64,000 nucleotides of DNA from Rothia sp. SD9660Na (GCF_030064065.1 NZ_CP125946.1:1178001-1242000); one strand, 5' to 3'; counted from the stretch's first letter, positions 1-9,137 are shown. Numbers and translations: made by a program. Notes: generated by a model from the letters alone, not told the origin.

Positions 1-284
1 GCCTAGGTATTCAGAGCTACCATATCTCTAACGAGCAGAAGCAGGACGCCAGCAACAAGTACAACACCTTCTACTACAAGGGTCTGCCTGTGGGCCCCAT
101 CGGTTCACCGGGCCTGGCTGCCATTAAGGCTGCGGCGAACCCCGAGAAGAACGACTACTACTTCTGGGTCACCGTTGATCTTTTCACCGGTGAAACCCTC
201 TTCGCCGAAACCTACGAGGAGCACCTGAAGAACGTGGAAGTGTACAACGAGTTCTGTGAAGCTCACGAGGGTGTTTGCTCCTAA
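1..284 (+). CDS. mltG: Endolytic transglycosylase MltG, C-terminal end (partial)
   Basis: This is the tail of a longer gene that enters from the left edge; reading starts at base 3. The last 93 residues match the end of MltG/YceG, the membrane-bound lytic enzyme that cuts nascent peptidoglycan strands. The conserved stretch YNTFYYKGLPVGPIGSPG is visible, followed by a region resembling the family's NP..(D)YYFWV and TGETLFA..YEEHLKNV segments. The catalytic glutamate and the membrane anchor lie outside the window. The stop TAA shares one base with the aroE start. mltG followed by aroE is the usual actinobacterial order. Confidence 0.88.
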   Translation, partial: LGIQSYHISNEQKQDASNKYNTFYYKGLPVGPIGSPGLAAIKAAANPEKNDYYFWVTVDLFTGETLFAETYEEHLKNVEVYNEFCEAHEGVCS

Positions 285-1213
285 TGGGTCAGCAGGTTAC
301 CGAGTGCCCCAAGGCTTTTGTCTTGGGGCACCCCATTAAGCACAGCAAGTCACCCTTGCTCCACCGGGCCGCCTACCGGGCTCTTGGCATCGAGATGGAC
401 TATGAGCGGCTGGACACCCGCGAGGACCAGCTTGCCGACGTCTTTTCCCGCTACACCCCCGAGCAGGGCACCCGCGGCTTTTCTGTCACCATGCCGCTGA
501 AATCAGCGGTCAAAGAGCACCTAGATCACCTCACCCCCTTTGCCCAAGCAGTGGGCGTTGTTAACACCGTCTACTGGCGGCACGATGCTGATGGCCAGTT
601 GACCTCTTGGGGTGATAACACCGACGTGTCGGGTATCGTCAATGCCCTGCGCCAGGCCGGCTTCGTCGGCAAGCCAGCGCGTGCTGCAATTATTGGTGGC
701 GGCGGTACCGCCACCGCAGCCCTTGCCGCCTTGCGCGCCATGGGGGCGGACGGTGTCCGCGTCTTTGTGCGCGACGCTAGCCGGGCTCAGGGGGTTGCGG
801 ACACCGCCACTCGCCTGGGCCTGAACCTTGACTTCCTGCCCATCGATAGCTTCGCAGACATCTACGCAGAGTTCGATGTGACCATCTGTACCCTTCCTGC
901 GGGAGCAGCCGACGGGCTGCTGGCTACCGCTAGCCAGGGTGAATCTGCCGGCTACCTGCTCGATGTCTCCTATGACCCCTGGCCCTCGGTTCTAGCGGGG
1001 GAGTGGGAGGCCCGCGGAGGGGCCGTGACCAGGGGCCTTGAGATGCTGATGTACCAGGCGGTAGACCAGGTCAAGCTTTTTACCGGCCACGATAGGAGCC
1101 GCCCTTTACCTTGGCAGAACGAAGTGCTCACCGCCATGCGTCAGGCGGTAGGGCTACCGGTTACAGGCTTTGAACCCGAATCGGTGAACGAGTCAGCCTG
1201 GCTCACACGCTGA
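284..1213 (+). CDS. aroE: Shikimate dehydrogenase
   Basis: AroE reduces 3-dehydroshikimate to shikimate with NADPH in the cytoplasm. The N-terminal substrate domain shows the SKSPLLH shikimate-binding motif (residues 21-27) and the catalytic lysine in TMPLK (K73). The DNTDVSG motif follows. The Rossmann domain carries a glycine-rich IIGGGGTATAAL motif that binds the cofactor. The 309-residue length is a little above the family norm. I chose the ATG at 284, which overlaps the mltG stop as TAATG; a TTG three codons upstream is possible but less likely. It opens the shikimate block with aroC, aroK and aroB. Confidence 0.92.
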   Translation: MGQQVTECPKAFVLGHPIKHSKSPLLHRAAYRALGIEMDYERLDTREDQLADVFSRYTPEQGTRGFSVTMPLKSAVKEHLDHLTPFAQAVGVVNTVYWRHDADGQLTSWGDNTDVSGIVNALRQAGFVGKPARAAIIGGGGTATAALAALRAMGADGVRVFVRDASRAQGVADTATRLGLNLDFLPIDSFADIYAEFDVTICTLPAGAADGLLATASQGESAGYLLDVSYDPWPSVLAGEWEARGGAVTRGLEMLMYQAVDQVKLFTGHDRSRPLPWQNEVLTAMRQAVGLPVTGFEPESVNESAWLTR

Positions 1214-1314
1214 GACTACTCGTACCGAATCGTGAAGTAGCAGTTTGCTATCGACCGTTATTTTTGGAAATCTTAGAACACAAGACCCACAGGCAAACGT
1301 AAAGAAGGTTAGAG

Positions 1315-2529
1315 ATGCTACGTTGGCTCACAGCCGGTGAATCCCACGGCGAAGCCCTGGTAGGAATTATTGAAGGCGTACCGGCAGGTGTTGAACTCAC
1401 CAGCGAAATGGTCCGCGACGCTCTAGCCCGTCGCCGTCTGGGCTACGGTCGCGGTGCCCGCATGAAGTTTGAAGAAGACCGCGTCCGCATCCTCGGCGGT
1501 GTGCGCCACGGTAAAACCCAGGGTGGCCCCGTAGCTATCGAAATCGCGAACACCGAATGGCCCAAGTGGGTTGATGTGATGTCCTCCGACCCGGTTGATC
1601 CCGCCCTCATCGAAGGGCGTGCCCGCAACGCGGCCCTTACCCGGCCCCGCCCCGGCCATGCTGATTTCGCTGGCATGCAGAAGTACGGTTTTGACGAGTC
1701 ACGCCCGGTTCTGGAACGCGCCAGCGCCCGCGAGACCGCAACTCGTGTAGCCCTCGGTGTTGTGGCTGCCCAGATTCTCAAGGCTCTGGGTGTAGAGCTG
1801 GTCAGCCACACCACCGCTATCGCCGAGGTGGCAGCCCCTGCCGACGCCCCGCGTCCTAGCCCTCGCGATGTAGCTTCCCTCGACGCCGACCCCCTGCGTT
1901 GCTTCGACGCTGCGACCTCCGAAGCAATGGTCGCCACCGTCGATAAGGCCCACAAGGACGGCGAAACCCTGGGCGGCGTGGTAGAAGTTCTGGCCTACGG
2001 CCTTCCCCCGGGACTAGGCTCCTACGTGCACTGGGACCGCCGTCTTGACGCTCGTTTGGCTGCCGCCCTCATGGGAATTCAGGCCATCAAGGGCGTTGAA
2101 GTCGGTGACGGCTTTGAAACCGCCAAGCGCCCCGGCACACGCGCCCACGACGAAATCGTCCCCGGTGAACACGGCGTCCAGCGCGTCTCAAACCGCGCAG
2201 GTGGTATCGAAGGTGGCATGACCATCGGTGACCTGCTGCGTGTACGCGCTGCCATGAAGCCCATCGCTACCGTGCCCAAGGCGCTGGCCACCATCGACAC
2301 CTCTACCGGTGAAGTTGCCCGCGCCCACCACCAGCGCTCAGACGTCTGTGCCGTGCCCGCAGCCGGAGTCGTAGCAGAAGCCATGGTTGCTCTGGTGCTG
2401 GCAGAAGCAGCCCTCGAAAAGTTTGGCGGCGACTCCATCACCGAAACCCGCCGCAACATGGACTCCTACCTGGCAGCTATCCCCGAATCCCTGGCCTGGG
2501 AATCGAATGTAGCAGGGTGGGACGCCTAA
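1315..2529 (+). CDS. aroC: Chorismate synthase
   Basis: AroC removes phosphate from 5-enolpyruvylshikimate 3-phosphate to give chorismate, using reduced FMN without net redox change. The family signature [18 protein letters not shown] begins at residue 8, [13 protein letters not shown] follows near residue 39, and the C-terminal [17 protein letters not shown] segment is conserved. The 404-residue length is typical for actinobacteria. The ATG is preceded by AAGAAGG. The 101-base gap from aroE contains no gene and may hold a promoter. The stop lies three bases before the aroK start chosen here. Confidence 0.95.
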   Translation: MLRWLTAGESHGEALVGIIEGVPAGVELTSEMVRDALARRRLGYGRGARMKFEEDRVRILGGVRHGKTQGGPVAIEIANTEWPKWVDVMSSDPVDPALIEGRARNAALTRPRPGHADFAGMQKYGFDESRPVLERASARETATRVALGVVAAQILKALGVELVSHTTAIAEVAAPADAPRPSPRDVASLDADPLRCFDAATSEAMVATVDKAHKDGETLGGVVEVLAYGLPPGLGSYVHWDRRLDARLAAALMGIQAIKGVEVGDGFETAKRPGTRAHDEIVPGEHGVQRVSNRAGGIEGGMTIGDLLRVRAAMKPIATVPKALATIDTSTGEVARAHHQRSDVCAVPAAGVVAEAMVALVLAEAALEKFGGDSITETRRNMDSYLAAIPESLAWESNVAGWDA

Positions 2530-2531
2530 CC

Positions 2532-3152
2532 ATGTCCCCCCGATCACGTGACCACGCGATCGACATGACCGAGGTGCTCGCACCCAACCAGGTTCGCGAG
2601 GTGCAAGAAACCTATATCGAAAAATCCCGCCCGGTTGTGATTATCGGCCCCATGGCTGCGGGTAAGTCCTATATAGGTACGCACCTCGCGCGCTTCTATG
2701 GCTATGAGTTCCTCGACTCTGACCACCTCATCGTCGAAAAGTACGGTGAGGTGTCACAAATCTTTGCCGACTACGGTGAAGCTGAGTTCCGCCGTATCGA
2801 GGCCGATGTTATCCGCGAGGTCCTCACCTCACCTGCCCGGCGTAACACCATCTTTTCCCTGGGTGGGGGGGCACCGATGACGCCGGAGGTAGCCGATGTA
2901 CTCAAAGACGAGACCGTTATCTACATCAAGGTTGACGCTGAGACCGTAGCCCCGCGCATCCAGAACAGCAAAACCCGGCCCTTACTCCAGCCCAACCCGG
3001 TGCAAAAATGGACCGAGATATTTGAGGCCCGGCGGGACCGCTACGAAGAGCTCGCCAGCTACACTCTGGACGCCTGCGGCGGTAGGGGAATAGCCGACAT
3101 GGCAGCCGAAATTCAGAACTTCATCATCAAAAATCGAAAGGGTCAAGCGTGA
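2532..3152 (+). CDS. aroK: Shikimate kinase
   Basis: AroK phosphorylates shikimate with ATP. The Walker A loop GPMAAGKS (residues 39-46), the DSD shikimate-binding aspartates and the GGGAPM loop are visible, with the lid arginine in SKTRPLL. The usual enzyme is about 170 residues, and this one has a 30-35 residue leader before the P-loop. The start is therefore uncertain: ATG 2532 is chosen, while a GTG at 2517 overlapping aroC and an ATG at 2565 are alternatives. The gene overlaps aroB by four bases (GTGA), so the two are probably translationally coupled. Confidence 0.9.
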   Translation: MSPRSRDHAIDMTEVLAPNQVREVQETYIEKSRPVVIIGPMAAGKSYIGTHLARFYGYEFLDSDHLIVEKYGEVSQIFADYGEAEFRRIEADVIREVLTSPARRNTIFSLGGGAPMTPEVADVLKDETVIYIKVDAETVAPRIQNSKTRPLLQPNPVQKWTEIFEARRDRYEELASYTLDACGGRGIADMAAEIQNFIIKNRKGQA

Positions 3153-4243
3153 GCGACCAGCCCACCACCGTCATACCCGTCACCGGCACCCAGCCTTCAG
3201 AAAACTACGATGTCTATGTTGGGCACAATCTGCTGGGAACTATCCCCGACATTCTGGGTAAGCGTACCCAGCGCATCCTGGTGATTCATCCTCGCGCCCT
3301 GCGCTCCACCGGTGAACTGGTGATGGAGCAGATGCGCACAGCGGGATTTGAGGCCTACTCGGCTGAAATTCCGGACGCCGAAGAGGGCAAGCACATTCAG
3401 GTTGCAGCCTTCTGCTGGCAGGTGCTGGGGCAGAATGATTTCACCCGCACCGACGCGATTATTTCTGTAGGTGGCGGCGCCGTCACCGACCTCGCCGGCT
3501 TTGTGGCAGCAACCTGGCTGCGGGGCGTCCGTGTCATCCACATTCCCACCACCCTACTAGGCATGGTGGACGCCGCAGTCGGCGGCAAGACCGGCATCAA
3601 CACCGCAGAGGGCAAGAACCTGGTAGGGGCATTCCACCCGCCCGCAGCCGTCCTCTGCGAACTGGGTGTGCTGCGCACCCTCCCCGAACACGAGCTACTC
3701 ACCGGAATGGCCGAAGTCATCAAGTGCGGCTTTATCGCAGACCCGGTGATTCTCGACCTGATTGAAGCCAACCCCGGCAAGATTCGGGACTCCCAGTCTG
3801 AGGTAGTACGGGAACTCATCGAGCGATCCATCCGGGTCAAGGCTGACGTAGTGTCTGAGGATCTGAAAGAGTCGGGCCGCCGCGAATTCCTGAACTATGG
3901 GCACACCCTGGGCCACGCCATCGAGCACGCAGAACGCTACCAGTGGCGCCACGGGGCTGCCGTAGCGGTAGGCATGGTCTTCGCCGCAGAACTGTCCCTC
4001 GCCGCTGGCTACCTTGATGAGGCAACCGTCGAGCGAACCCGCGCCATCTGCACAGCCCTTGACCTGCCCACCACCTACCCGGCAGACCGCTGGCCCAAAC
4101 TGCTTGAAACCATGCGCCGCGACAAGAAGGCCCGCGGCAACATGCTGCGTTTCGTCGTGCTGGAGAGCTTGGGCAAACCCCGTATTTACGAGGTACCCGA
4201 CGATTCGATTCTGTTTATGACCTACCAGGAAATCGCCGCCTAA
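3149..4243 (+). CDS. aroB: 3-dehydroquinate synthase
   Basis: AroB converts DAHP to 3-dehydroquinate, the first ring of the shikimate pathway, using NAD and a divalent metal. Family hallmarks include SVGGGAVTDLAGFVAATWLRG, the PTTLLGMVDAAVGGKTGIN substrate region and the metal-ligand histidines in the NYGHTLGHAIE segment. Its 364 residues are normal. The GTG start overlaps the aroK stop as GTGA. The last gene of the block is followed by a long perfect inverted repeat that may end transcription. Confidence 0.95.
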   Translation: MSDQPTTVIPVTGTQPSENYDVYVGHNLLGTIPDILGKRTQRILVIHPRALRSTGELVMEQMRTAGFEAYSAEIPDAEEGKHIQVAAFCWQVLGQNDFTRTDAIISVGGGAVTDLAGFVAATWLRGVRVIHIPTTLLGMVDAAVGGKTGINTAEGKNLVGAFHPPAAVLCELGVLRTLPEHELLTGMAEVIKCGFIADPVILDLIEANPGKIRDSQSEVVRELIERSIRVKADVVSEDLKESGRREFLNYGHTLGHAIEHAERYQWRHGAAVAVGMVFAAELSLAAGYLDEATVERTRAICTALDLPTTYPADRWPKLLETMRRDKKARGNMLRFVVLESLGKPRIYEVPDDSILFMTYQEIAA

Positions 4244-4248
4244 TCAGT

Positions 4249-4312
4249 AGGGACCAGATTACTCTCAAAGTACTTCACGCCGTGACATACCATTGAGAGT
4301 AATCTGGTCCCT
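4249..4312 (+). terminator. 20-bp perfect inverted repeat after aroB
   Basis: Bases 4249-4268 and 4293-4312 are perfect reverse complements around a 24-base loop, starting five bases after the aroB stop. The position suggests a terminator, but no T-run follows and the loop is long, so a rho-linked end, RNA-stability hairpin or protein site is equally possible. Confidence 0.5.
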
Positions 4313-4330
4313 CTGTAAAAAGCTGGTCTC

Positions 4331-4336
4331 TAATAT
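4331..4336 (+). promoter_or_regulatory. Possible efp -10 box
   Basis: TAATAT lies between the inverted repeat and efp. It would start RNA near 4342-4343, giving an untranslated leader of about 104 bases before the chosen TTG start. No clear -35 element is seen. Confidence 0.3.
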
Positions 4337-4446
4337 CTCGTGTGAGTCTCACCAAGAAACTCCTCAAACCTGCAGAGCACACGGTAGACTGGTCTACGGT
4401 TCACCCCGCAACGCTTATTGAAAATTTCAGTTTAGAGGAGAGTCTG

Positions 4447-5010
4447 TTGGCTACTACCGCAGATATCAAGAACGGTGTCGTTCTCAAGATTGACGGCAAC
4501 CTCTGGTCCGTCATCGAATTCCAGCACGTCAAGCCCGGTAAGGGCGGCGCTTTCGTCCGCACCAAGCTGCGCAACGTCACCTCAGGCAAGGTAGTTGATA
4601 AGACCTTCAACGCCGGCGCTAAGGTTGAGACCGCAACCGTCGACCGCTCTGACTACCAGTACCTCTACCAGGACGGCACCGACTATGTCTTTATGGACAT
4701 GAAGACCTACGACCAGATTAACGTTTCTGAGGTCACCGTTGGCGATGCCGCCAAGTACATGCTCGAAAACCAGACCGCAACCATCGCCATGCACGAAGGT
4801 TCACCCCTCTATATCGAGCTCCCCGCTTCAGTCGTCCTCGAAATTACCTACACCGAGCCCGGCCTGCAGGGTGACCGCTCCACCGGTGGCACCAAGCCTG
4901 CAACCGTCGAGACCGGTGCCGAGATTCAGGTGCCCCTCTTCCTCGAAACCGGCACCAAGGTCAAGGTCGACACCCGCACCGGCGACTACCTCGGCCGCGT
5001 CAACGACTAA
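4447..5010 (+). CDS. efp: Translation elongation factor P
   Basis: EF-P binds beside the ribosomal E site and helps form peptide bonds at polyproline stretches. The 187-residue product has the KOW-like N-domain with the loop KPGKGGAF, whose tip lysine is K32, and the C-terminal signature region that includes TGDYLGRV. I chose TTG 4447 because AGAGGAGA lies just upstream and the protein then begins at the conserved ATTADIKNG. The frame stays open to a GTG at 4342, which would add 35 residues with no known match. nusB follows after five bases, a common actinobacterial pair. Confidence 0.93.
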   Translation: MATTADIKNGVVLKIDGNLWSVIEFQHVKPGKGGAFVRTKLRNVTSGKVVDKTFNAGAKVETATVDRSDYQYLYQDGTDYVFMDMKTYDQINVSEVTVGDAAKYMLENQTATIAMHEGSPLYIELPASVVLEITYTEPGLQGDRSTGGTKPATVETGAEIQVPLFLETGTKVKVDTRTGDYLGRVND

Positions 5011-5015
5011 GTACC

Positions 5016-5426
5016 GTGAATTCAAGAACCAAAGCTAGACTTCGCGCCCTCGAAGTCCTGTTTGAGGCCGATCAGCGCGGCGATGACGTCATTGACGTCC
5101 TGATTCGCCGCCGCACCTACACCTCAGCACAGATTTCGCTCTACTCCGAGCAGATTGTTCGTGGCGTACGCGACCATGACGAAGAGATTCGCGAGTACAT
5201 CGAAACCTACGCCCAAGACTGGACTATGGACCGCATGCCCAGCGTGGACCGCGTGGCCCTGCGGCTCGGCGCTTGGGAGCTTCTCTTCAATGACGAGATT
5301 CCCGATGCCGTAGCTATCTCAGAGGCTACCGGCCTGGTTCGCCTGCTGTCGACTGACGATTCACCCAAGTTTGTGAATGGCTTGCTCGACCGCCTGCGCC
5401 AGGTGAAGCCCGCCCTGCTGGCTTAG
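5016..5426 (+). CDS. nusB: Transcription antitermination factor NusB
   Basis: NusB binds boxA RNA with S10 and supports antitermination on rRNA operons. The 136-residue all-helical protein opens with the RTKARLRALEVLFEADQRG segment and has the conserved PSVDRVALRLGAWELLF block near residue 75, then DSPKFVNGLLDRL at the C-terminus. The start is GTG, five bases after efp, so it relies on the upstream gene for expression. A strong hairpin terminator follows. Confidence 0.93.
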   Translation: MNSRTKARLRALEVLFEADQRGDDVIDVLIRRRTYTSAQISLYSEQIVRGVRDHDEEIREYIETYAQDWTMDRMPSVDRVALRLGAWELLFNDEIPDAVAISEATGLVRLLSTDDSPKFVNGLLDRLRQVKPALLA

Positions 5427-5438
5427 GCCTATAGGTAT

Positions 5439-5487
5439 CAGAAAATCAGAAAAACCCACCAACGAGGTGGGTTTTTCTGATTTTCTG
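5439..5487 (+). terminator. Rho-independent terminator after nusB
   Basis: Bases 5439-5460 pair perfectly with 5466-5487 (22 bp) around the loop AACGA. The right arm holds T-rich runs, and the left arm holds the matching A-rich runs. Confidence 0.85.
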
Positions 5488-5538
5488 GTACCTACTGAAA
5501 TGTGTCTCAAATTCAGCCGCGGTGAGGGGTAGACGTGA

Positions 5539-5544
5539 TACATT
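5539..5544 (+). promoter_or_regulatory. Possible pyrR operon -10 box
   Basis: TACATT fits the actinobacterial TANNNT pattern and lies about 55 bases before the pyrR start, just ahead of the PyrR-like RNA element. The -35 region is not recognisable. Confidence 0.35.
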
Positions 5545-5564
5545 GAGGTGTGACAGCAACCTTT

Positions 5565-5593
5565 AAGTCCGTCCTGTGAGGCGGGGAAGGAGG
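5565..5593 (+). promoter_or_regulatory. PyrR-binding RNA element overlapping the pyrR ribosome binding site
   Basis: The leader contains TCCTGTGAGGCG (5572-5583), which matches the conserved UCCnGnGAGG core of PyrR-binding loops. It runs directly into GGGGAAGGAGG, the pyrR Shine-Dalgarno. In mycobacteria PyrR is known to repress translation from such an overlapping site. The same mode is inferred here, since no terminator lies between the element and the start codon. Confidence 0.6.
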
Positions 5594-5600
5594 CCGGCAC

Positions 5601-6221
5601 ATGACCGATACCACCGGTGTACCCACCGACGTATCTGCAGGAGCCCACCGGGTCATCCTGGAGTCAGCCGACATCGAGCGAGCTCTGACTCGCATCGCCC
5701 ACGAAATTCTTGAAGCCAATAAAGGCAGCGAAAACCTGGTTCTCCTAGGTATTCCGCGCCGAGGCTTCCCCCTAGCCCAGCGTCTGGCCGATAAAATCGC
5801 CCAGACCGATTCCGGCTTCAACCCCGCTTTTTCTCTGGGGCAACTCGACATCACCATGTACCGTGATGACCTGCTTTCAAAACCGGGGCGGACGCCTGAA
5901 CCCACCCGCCTGCCCGCAGCGGGGATTGAGGGGCGCACCGTCGTCCTCGTTGACGATGTACTTTTTTCAGGACGCACCATCCGCGCCGCCCTCGACGCCC
6001 TCAAGGACTACGGCCGCCCCGAAGCCGTCCGCCTCGCTGTGCTGGTTGACCGCGGCCACCGCCAACTCCCCATCCGCGCAGATCACGTGGGAAAGAACCT
6101 GCCTACCAGCACCCATGAATCGGTAAAGGTGCTGCTCTCGTCCATCGACGGTGAAGACGACAAGGTGATTATTTCCCAGCCCGCCCACTCCACCACCTCA
6201 GCCCAGGAAGGAGGGGAGTAG
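5601..6221 (+). CDS. pyrR: Bifunctional pyr operon regulator / uracil phosphoribosyltransferase PyrR
   Basis: PyrR senses UMP and binds the leader RNA of the pyr operon, and it also has weak uracil phosphoribosyltransferase activity. The PRPP-binding motif [13 protein letters not shown] lies near residue 113, and [14 protein letters not shown] and [12 protein letters not shown] are conserved family blocks. The length is 206 residues, with extra residues at the C-terminus. It heads the pyrimidine operon and overlaps none of its neighbours; pyrB begins two bases later. A candidate binding site lies in its own leader, so autoregulation is likely. Confidence 0.94.
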   Translation: MTDTTGVPTDVSAGAHRVILESADIERALTRIAHEILEANKGSENLVLLGIPRRGFPLAQRLADKIAQTDSGFNPAFSLGQLDITMYRDDLLSKPGRTPEPTRLPAAGIEGRTVVLVDDVLFSGRTIRAALDALKDYGRPEAVRLAVLVDRGHRQLPIRADHVGKNLPTSTHESVKVLLSSIDGEDDKVIISQPAHSTTSAQEGGE

Positions 6222-6223
6222 CC

Positions 6224-7207
6224 ATGCGTCACCTGCTTGATACCAAGGATCTCTCCCTTGACGACGCCCTCAACATTCTCGATACCGCCGACTACATGGG
6301 CGAGGTCGGCCAGCGCGAAGTCAAGAAACTCCCCGTGCTCCAGGGGCGCACCGTGGTCAACCTCTTCTTTGAAGACTCCACCCGCACCCGCCTATCCTTC
6401 GAGGCCGCCGAAAAGCGCCTGTCTGCCGACATCATCAACTTCTCAGCCAAGGGCTCATCTGTCTCTAAAGGGGAGTCACTCAAGGACACCGCCCAGACGC
6501 TGGCAGCTATCAATGCCGACGCCGTGGTGATTCGTCACAGTGCATCGGGTGCCCCCCAGCGTCTGGCTGAAGCCGGCTGGATTGACGTGCCCGTGCTCAA
6601 TGCCGGTGACGGCACCCACGCCCACCCCACCCAGGCCCTGCTAGACGCCATGACCCTGCGCCAGTTCAAGGCCCAGGTTGAGGGCGTAACAACCCGCGGC
6701 CTCACCCTAGAGGGTCTGCGCGTAGCTATTGTGGGCGATATCCTGCACTCCCGCGTGGCTCGCTCCAACCTCTGGCTGCTCCACACCCTGGGAGCAACCG
6801 TCAAGTTCGTTGCCCCGCCTACCCTGCTCCCGGTAGATATCGAAAACTGGCCGGCAGAGATTTACTACAACCTTGACGACGCCATCGAGTCGGGAGTTGA
6901 TGCGGTAATGATGCTGCGTATCCAGAAAGAACGCATGAATGCGGCCTTCTTCCCCTCATCCGAAGAATACTCCCGCCTGTGGGGGCTGACCCCCGAGCGC
7001 TTTGCCCGCCTCGATGCGTCCGCCCACGAAACCGCTATCCTGCACCCCGGCCCCATGAACCGCGGTCTCGAAATCTGCGCCGAAGCAGCTGACTCACGCC
7101 GCTCCTGGGTGCTGCGCCAGGTGACTAACGGCGTGTCGGTACGCATGGCGGTGCTCTACCTGCTTATGACCGGCGGCTCCGCCAACGACTTTTACTCCGG
7201 CTCCTAA
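6224..7207 (+). CDS. pyrB: Aspartate carbamoyltransferase catalytic subunit
   Basis: PyrB joins carbamoyl phosphate and aspartate, the committed step of UMP synthesis. The carbamoyl-phosphate motif [13 protein letters not shown] is near residue 49, followed by [12 protein letters not shown] with the catalytic serine and lysine, and the aspartate-binding [18 protein letters not shown] and HPGPMNRG segments. The 327-residue length is that of the catalytic chain. No pyrI regulatory chain is present, as usual for actinobacteria. The start lies two bases after the pyrR stop. Confidence 0.96.
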   Translation: MRHLLDTKDLSLDDALNILDTADYMGEVGQREVKKLPVLQGRTVVNLFFEDSTRTRLSFEAAEKRLSADIINFSAKGSSVSKGESLKDTAQTLAAINADAVVIRHSASGAPQRLAEAGWIDVPVLNAGDGTHAHPTQALLDAMTLRQFKAQVEGVTTRGLTLEGLRVAIVGDILHSRVARSNLWLLHTLGATVKFVAPPTLLPVDIENWPAEIYYNLDDAIESGVDAVMMLRIQKERMNAAFFPSSEEYSRLWGLTPERFARLDASAHETAILHPGPMNRGLEICAEAADSRRSWVLRQVTNGVSVRMAVLYLLMTGGSANDFYSGS

Positions 7208-7228
7208 GCCCTGTACGAAAGAGAAACA

Positions 7229-8536
7229 ATGATTGAATCTGTTTACCTCATCAAGGGCGCCTCACTGCTAGGTGAGAAAACCGCCGATATTCTGATCAAG
7301 GACGGCCTCATCGCTGAAATTGGCGAGAACCTTGAGGACGCCGCAGCCCAGGTTGTCGAGGCCCATGGGCTTATCGCCCTACCCGGCCTGGTCGACCTGC
7401 ACACCCACCTGCGTGAACCCGGCCAGGAAGACGCTGAAACCGTCGAAACCGGCACCCGTGCGGCAGCCTTGGGCGGCTACACTGCTGTCTTCGCCATGGC
7501 TAACTCCAACCCCGTTGCCGATACTGCCGGCGTGGTGGAGCAGGTCTATGAACTGGGTAAGAACTCGGGCTGGGTCAAGGTGCAGCCCATCGGTGCTGTT
7601 ACCGTGGGCCTGGCGGGGGAGCGCCTCTCAGATATTGGTGCGATGGCTGAATCCCGTGCCCAGGTGCGCGTCTTCTCAGACGACGGCATGTGCGTCTGGG
7701 ACCCGGCCCTGATGCGTCGAGCCCTGGAATACGTCAAGACCTTCAACGGCGTCATCGCCCAGCACGCCCAGGAACCCCGCCTGACCGAAGGCGCCCAGAT
7801 GAACGAGGGTAAGGTGTCAGCAGAACTAGGTCTGGCTGGCTGGCCCGCAGTTGCTGAAGAATCCATCATCGCCCGCGACGTGCTGCTGGCTGAACATGTT
7901 GGCTCTCGCCTGCACATCTGCCACCTGTCAACCAAGGGTTCCGTCGAAATCGTGCGCTGGGCTAAGGAACGGGGCATCAAGGTAACCGCCGAGGTCACCC
8001 CCCACCACCTGCTGCTAACCGACGAGCTGGTGCGCACCTACGACCCCGTCTACAAGGTCAATCCGCCCCTGCGCACCGAAGATGACGTGCTGGCCCTGCG
8101 TCAGGCAGTTGCCGACGGCATCATCGACATCATCGGCACCGACCACGCACCCCACCCCGCTGAATCCAAGGACTGCGAGTGGGCCTGCGCCGCCAACGGT
8201 ATGACCGGCCTTGAACAGGCACTGTCCATCATCCAGAAGACCCTGGTTGATACCGGCTACATCACCTGGGCCGACGTTGCCCGCATCATGAGCACCAAGC
8301 CCGCCGAAATCGGCCTAGCAGCCGACCACGGACGTCCGCTCGAAGCGGGGGAGCCCGCTCACCTGGTGCTGGTCGACCCTGCCGCAACCCGCGTCATCGA
8401 CCCCGCCGCTCAGGCCACCAAGGGCAAAAACAACCCCTACCGGGGCCTGGAAGTGCCCGGCGCGGTCGTAGCCACCTTCTTCGGCGGTCACCCCACCGTT
8501 CTCAACGGTGCACTGAACACCCCGTCCGCTCAGTAA
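7229..8536 (+). CDS. pyrC: Dihydroorotase
   Basis: This zinc enzyme of the amidohydrolase superfamily cyclises carbamoyl aspartate to dihydroorotate. The metal-binding motif LVDLHTHLREPG lies near residue 55, further ligand histidines sit in VIAQHAQ and LHICHLST, and the catalytic aspartate is in GTDHAPHP. At 435 residues it belongs to the class I type found beside pyrB in Gram-positive bacteria. The ribosome site GAAAGAGAAAC precedes the ATG. It is the third gene of the pyr operon. Confidence 0.95.
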   Translation: MIESVYLIKGASLLGEKTADILIKDGLIAEIGENLEDAAAQVVEAHGLIALPGLVDLHTHLREPGQEDAETVETGTRAAALGGYTAVFAMANSNPVADTAGVVEQVYELGKNSGWVKVQPIGAVTVGLAGERLSDIGAMAESRAQVRVFSDDGMCVWDPALMRRALEYVKTFNGVIAQHAQEPRLTEGAQMNEGKVSAELGLAGWPAVAEESIIARDVLLAEHVGSRLHICHLSTKGSVEIVRWAKERGIKVTAEVTPHHLLLTDELVRTYDPVYKVNPPLRTEDDVLALRQAVADGIIDIIGTDHAPHPAESKDCEWACAANGMTGLEQALSIIQKTLVDTGYITWADVARIMSTKPAEIGLAADHGRPLEAGEPAHLVLVDPAATRVIDPAAQATKGKNNPYRGLEVPGAVVATFFGGHPTVLNGALNTPSAQ

Positions 8537-8554
8537 CCCGCTAGGAGAGTGCCC

Positions 8555-9085
8555 GTGTCTGACAAGCTAATTCCCACCCTGATCCTGGCCCTTGTTGCCG
8601 CCCTCATCTTCTGGGCTATGTGGCAGGGCTGGAAGAGTAGGAAGCAGCGTCAGGTTCACACCGGCACCCTGCTCGATGTGCCTGAGTGCTACGACGACGC
8701 CGAATCCCTACTCGCGGTACCCGGCACCTACGTTGCCACTACCGTCATGGGGGACTGGCTCGACCGTATCGCCACCAACACCCTGGGTGTGAAATCAACC
8801 GGCGTCTTCTTCGTTTACGAGGACGCTGTTATCATCATGCGCAACGGCTCCCAAGATATCTGGATTCCTGCCAGCGACATTATCGGTGTGCGCACCGAAG
8901 CCGGTATGAACGGTAAGTTCGTCGAGAAGGACGGCCTGGCCGTCCTCTCCTGGTCACTCAACGGCAACCCCGTCGATACCGGCTTCCGCACCCGCTATGC
9001 GGCTGACAAAAAATCAATCCTCGATGCCGTTGCGGCTATCGCGCCTCAGGCAACCGTCGGCCACGACACCCTAGCCCGCCCCTAA
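8555..9085 (+). CDS. Conserved membrane-anchored protein of the pyrimidine operon, function unknown
   Basis: The 176-residue product has one N-terminal membrane helix (about residues 5-23, LIPTLILALVAALIFWAMW) followed by a basic stop and a soluble domain of mixed strands. Some strand patterns look PH-like, but this is uncertain. A gene of this kind sits between pyrC and carA in many actinobacteria; Rv1382 holds that place in Mycobacterium tuberculosis. That conserved position suggests a role tied to pyrimidine synthesis, but none is known to me. I chose GTG 8555 because TAGGAG lies seven bases upstream; a GTG at 8549 overlaps that site. Confidence 0.75.
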   Translation: MSDKLIPTLILALVAALIFWAMWQGWKSRKQRQVHTGTLLDVPECYDDAESLLAVPGTYVATTVMGDWLDRIATNTLGVKSTGVFFVYEDAVIIMRNGSQDIWIPASDIIGVRTEAGMNGKFVEKDGLAVLSWSLNGNPVDTGFRTRYAADKKSILDAVAAIAPQATVGHDTLARP

Positions 9086-9090
9086 GTTTC

Positions 9091-9109
9091 CACCTGCTGA
9101 TTGCAGGTG
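9091..9109 (+). other. Small hairpin before carA
   Basis: CACCTGC (9091-9097) and GCAGGTG (9103-9109) form a 7-bp stem with a 5-base loop in the 52-base gap before carA. No T-run follows. It may modulate expression between the upstream gene and carA or be an RNA-processing site. Confidence 0.4.
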
Positions 9110-9137
9110 ACTACACCAACCAACAGGAAGTGTGTGA

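Noticed and set aside
1423..2583. Several reverse-strand frames opposite aroC
   Set aside because: Typical shadow frames in GC-rich coding DNA; aroC has a full set of family motifs.
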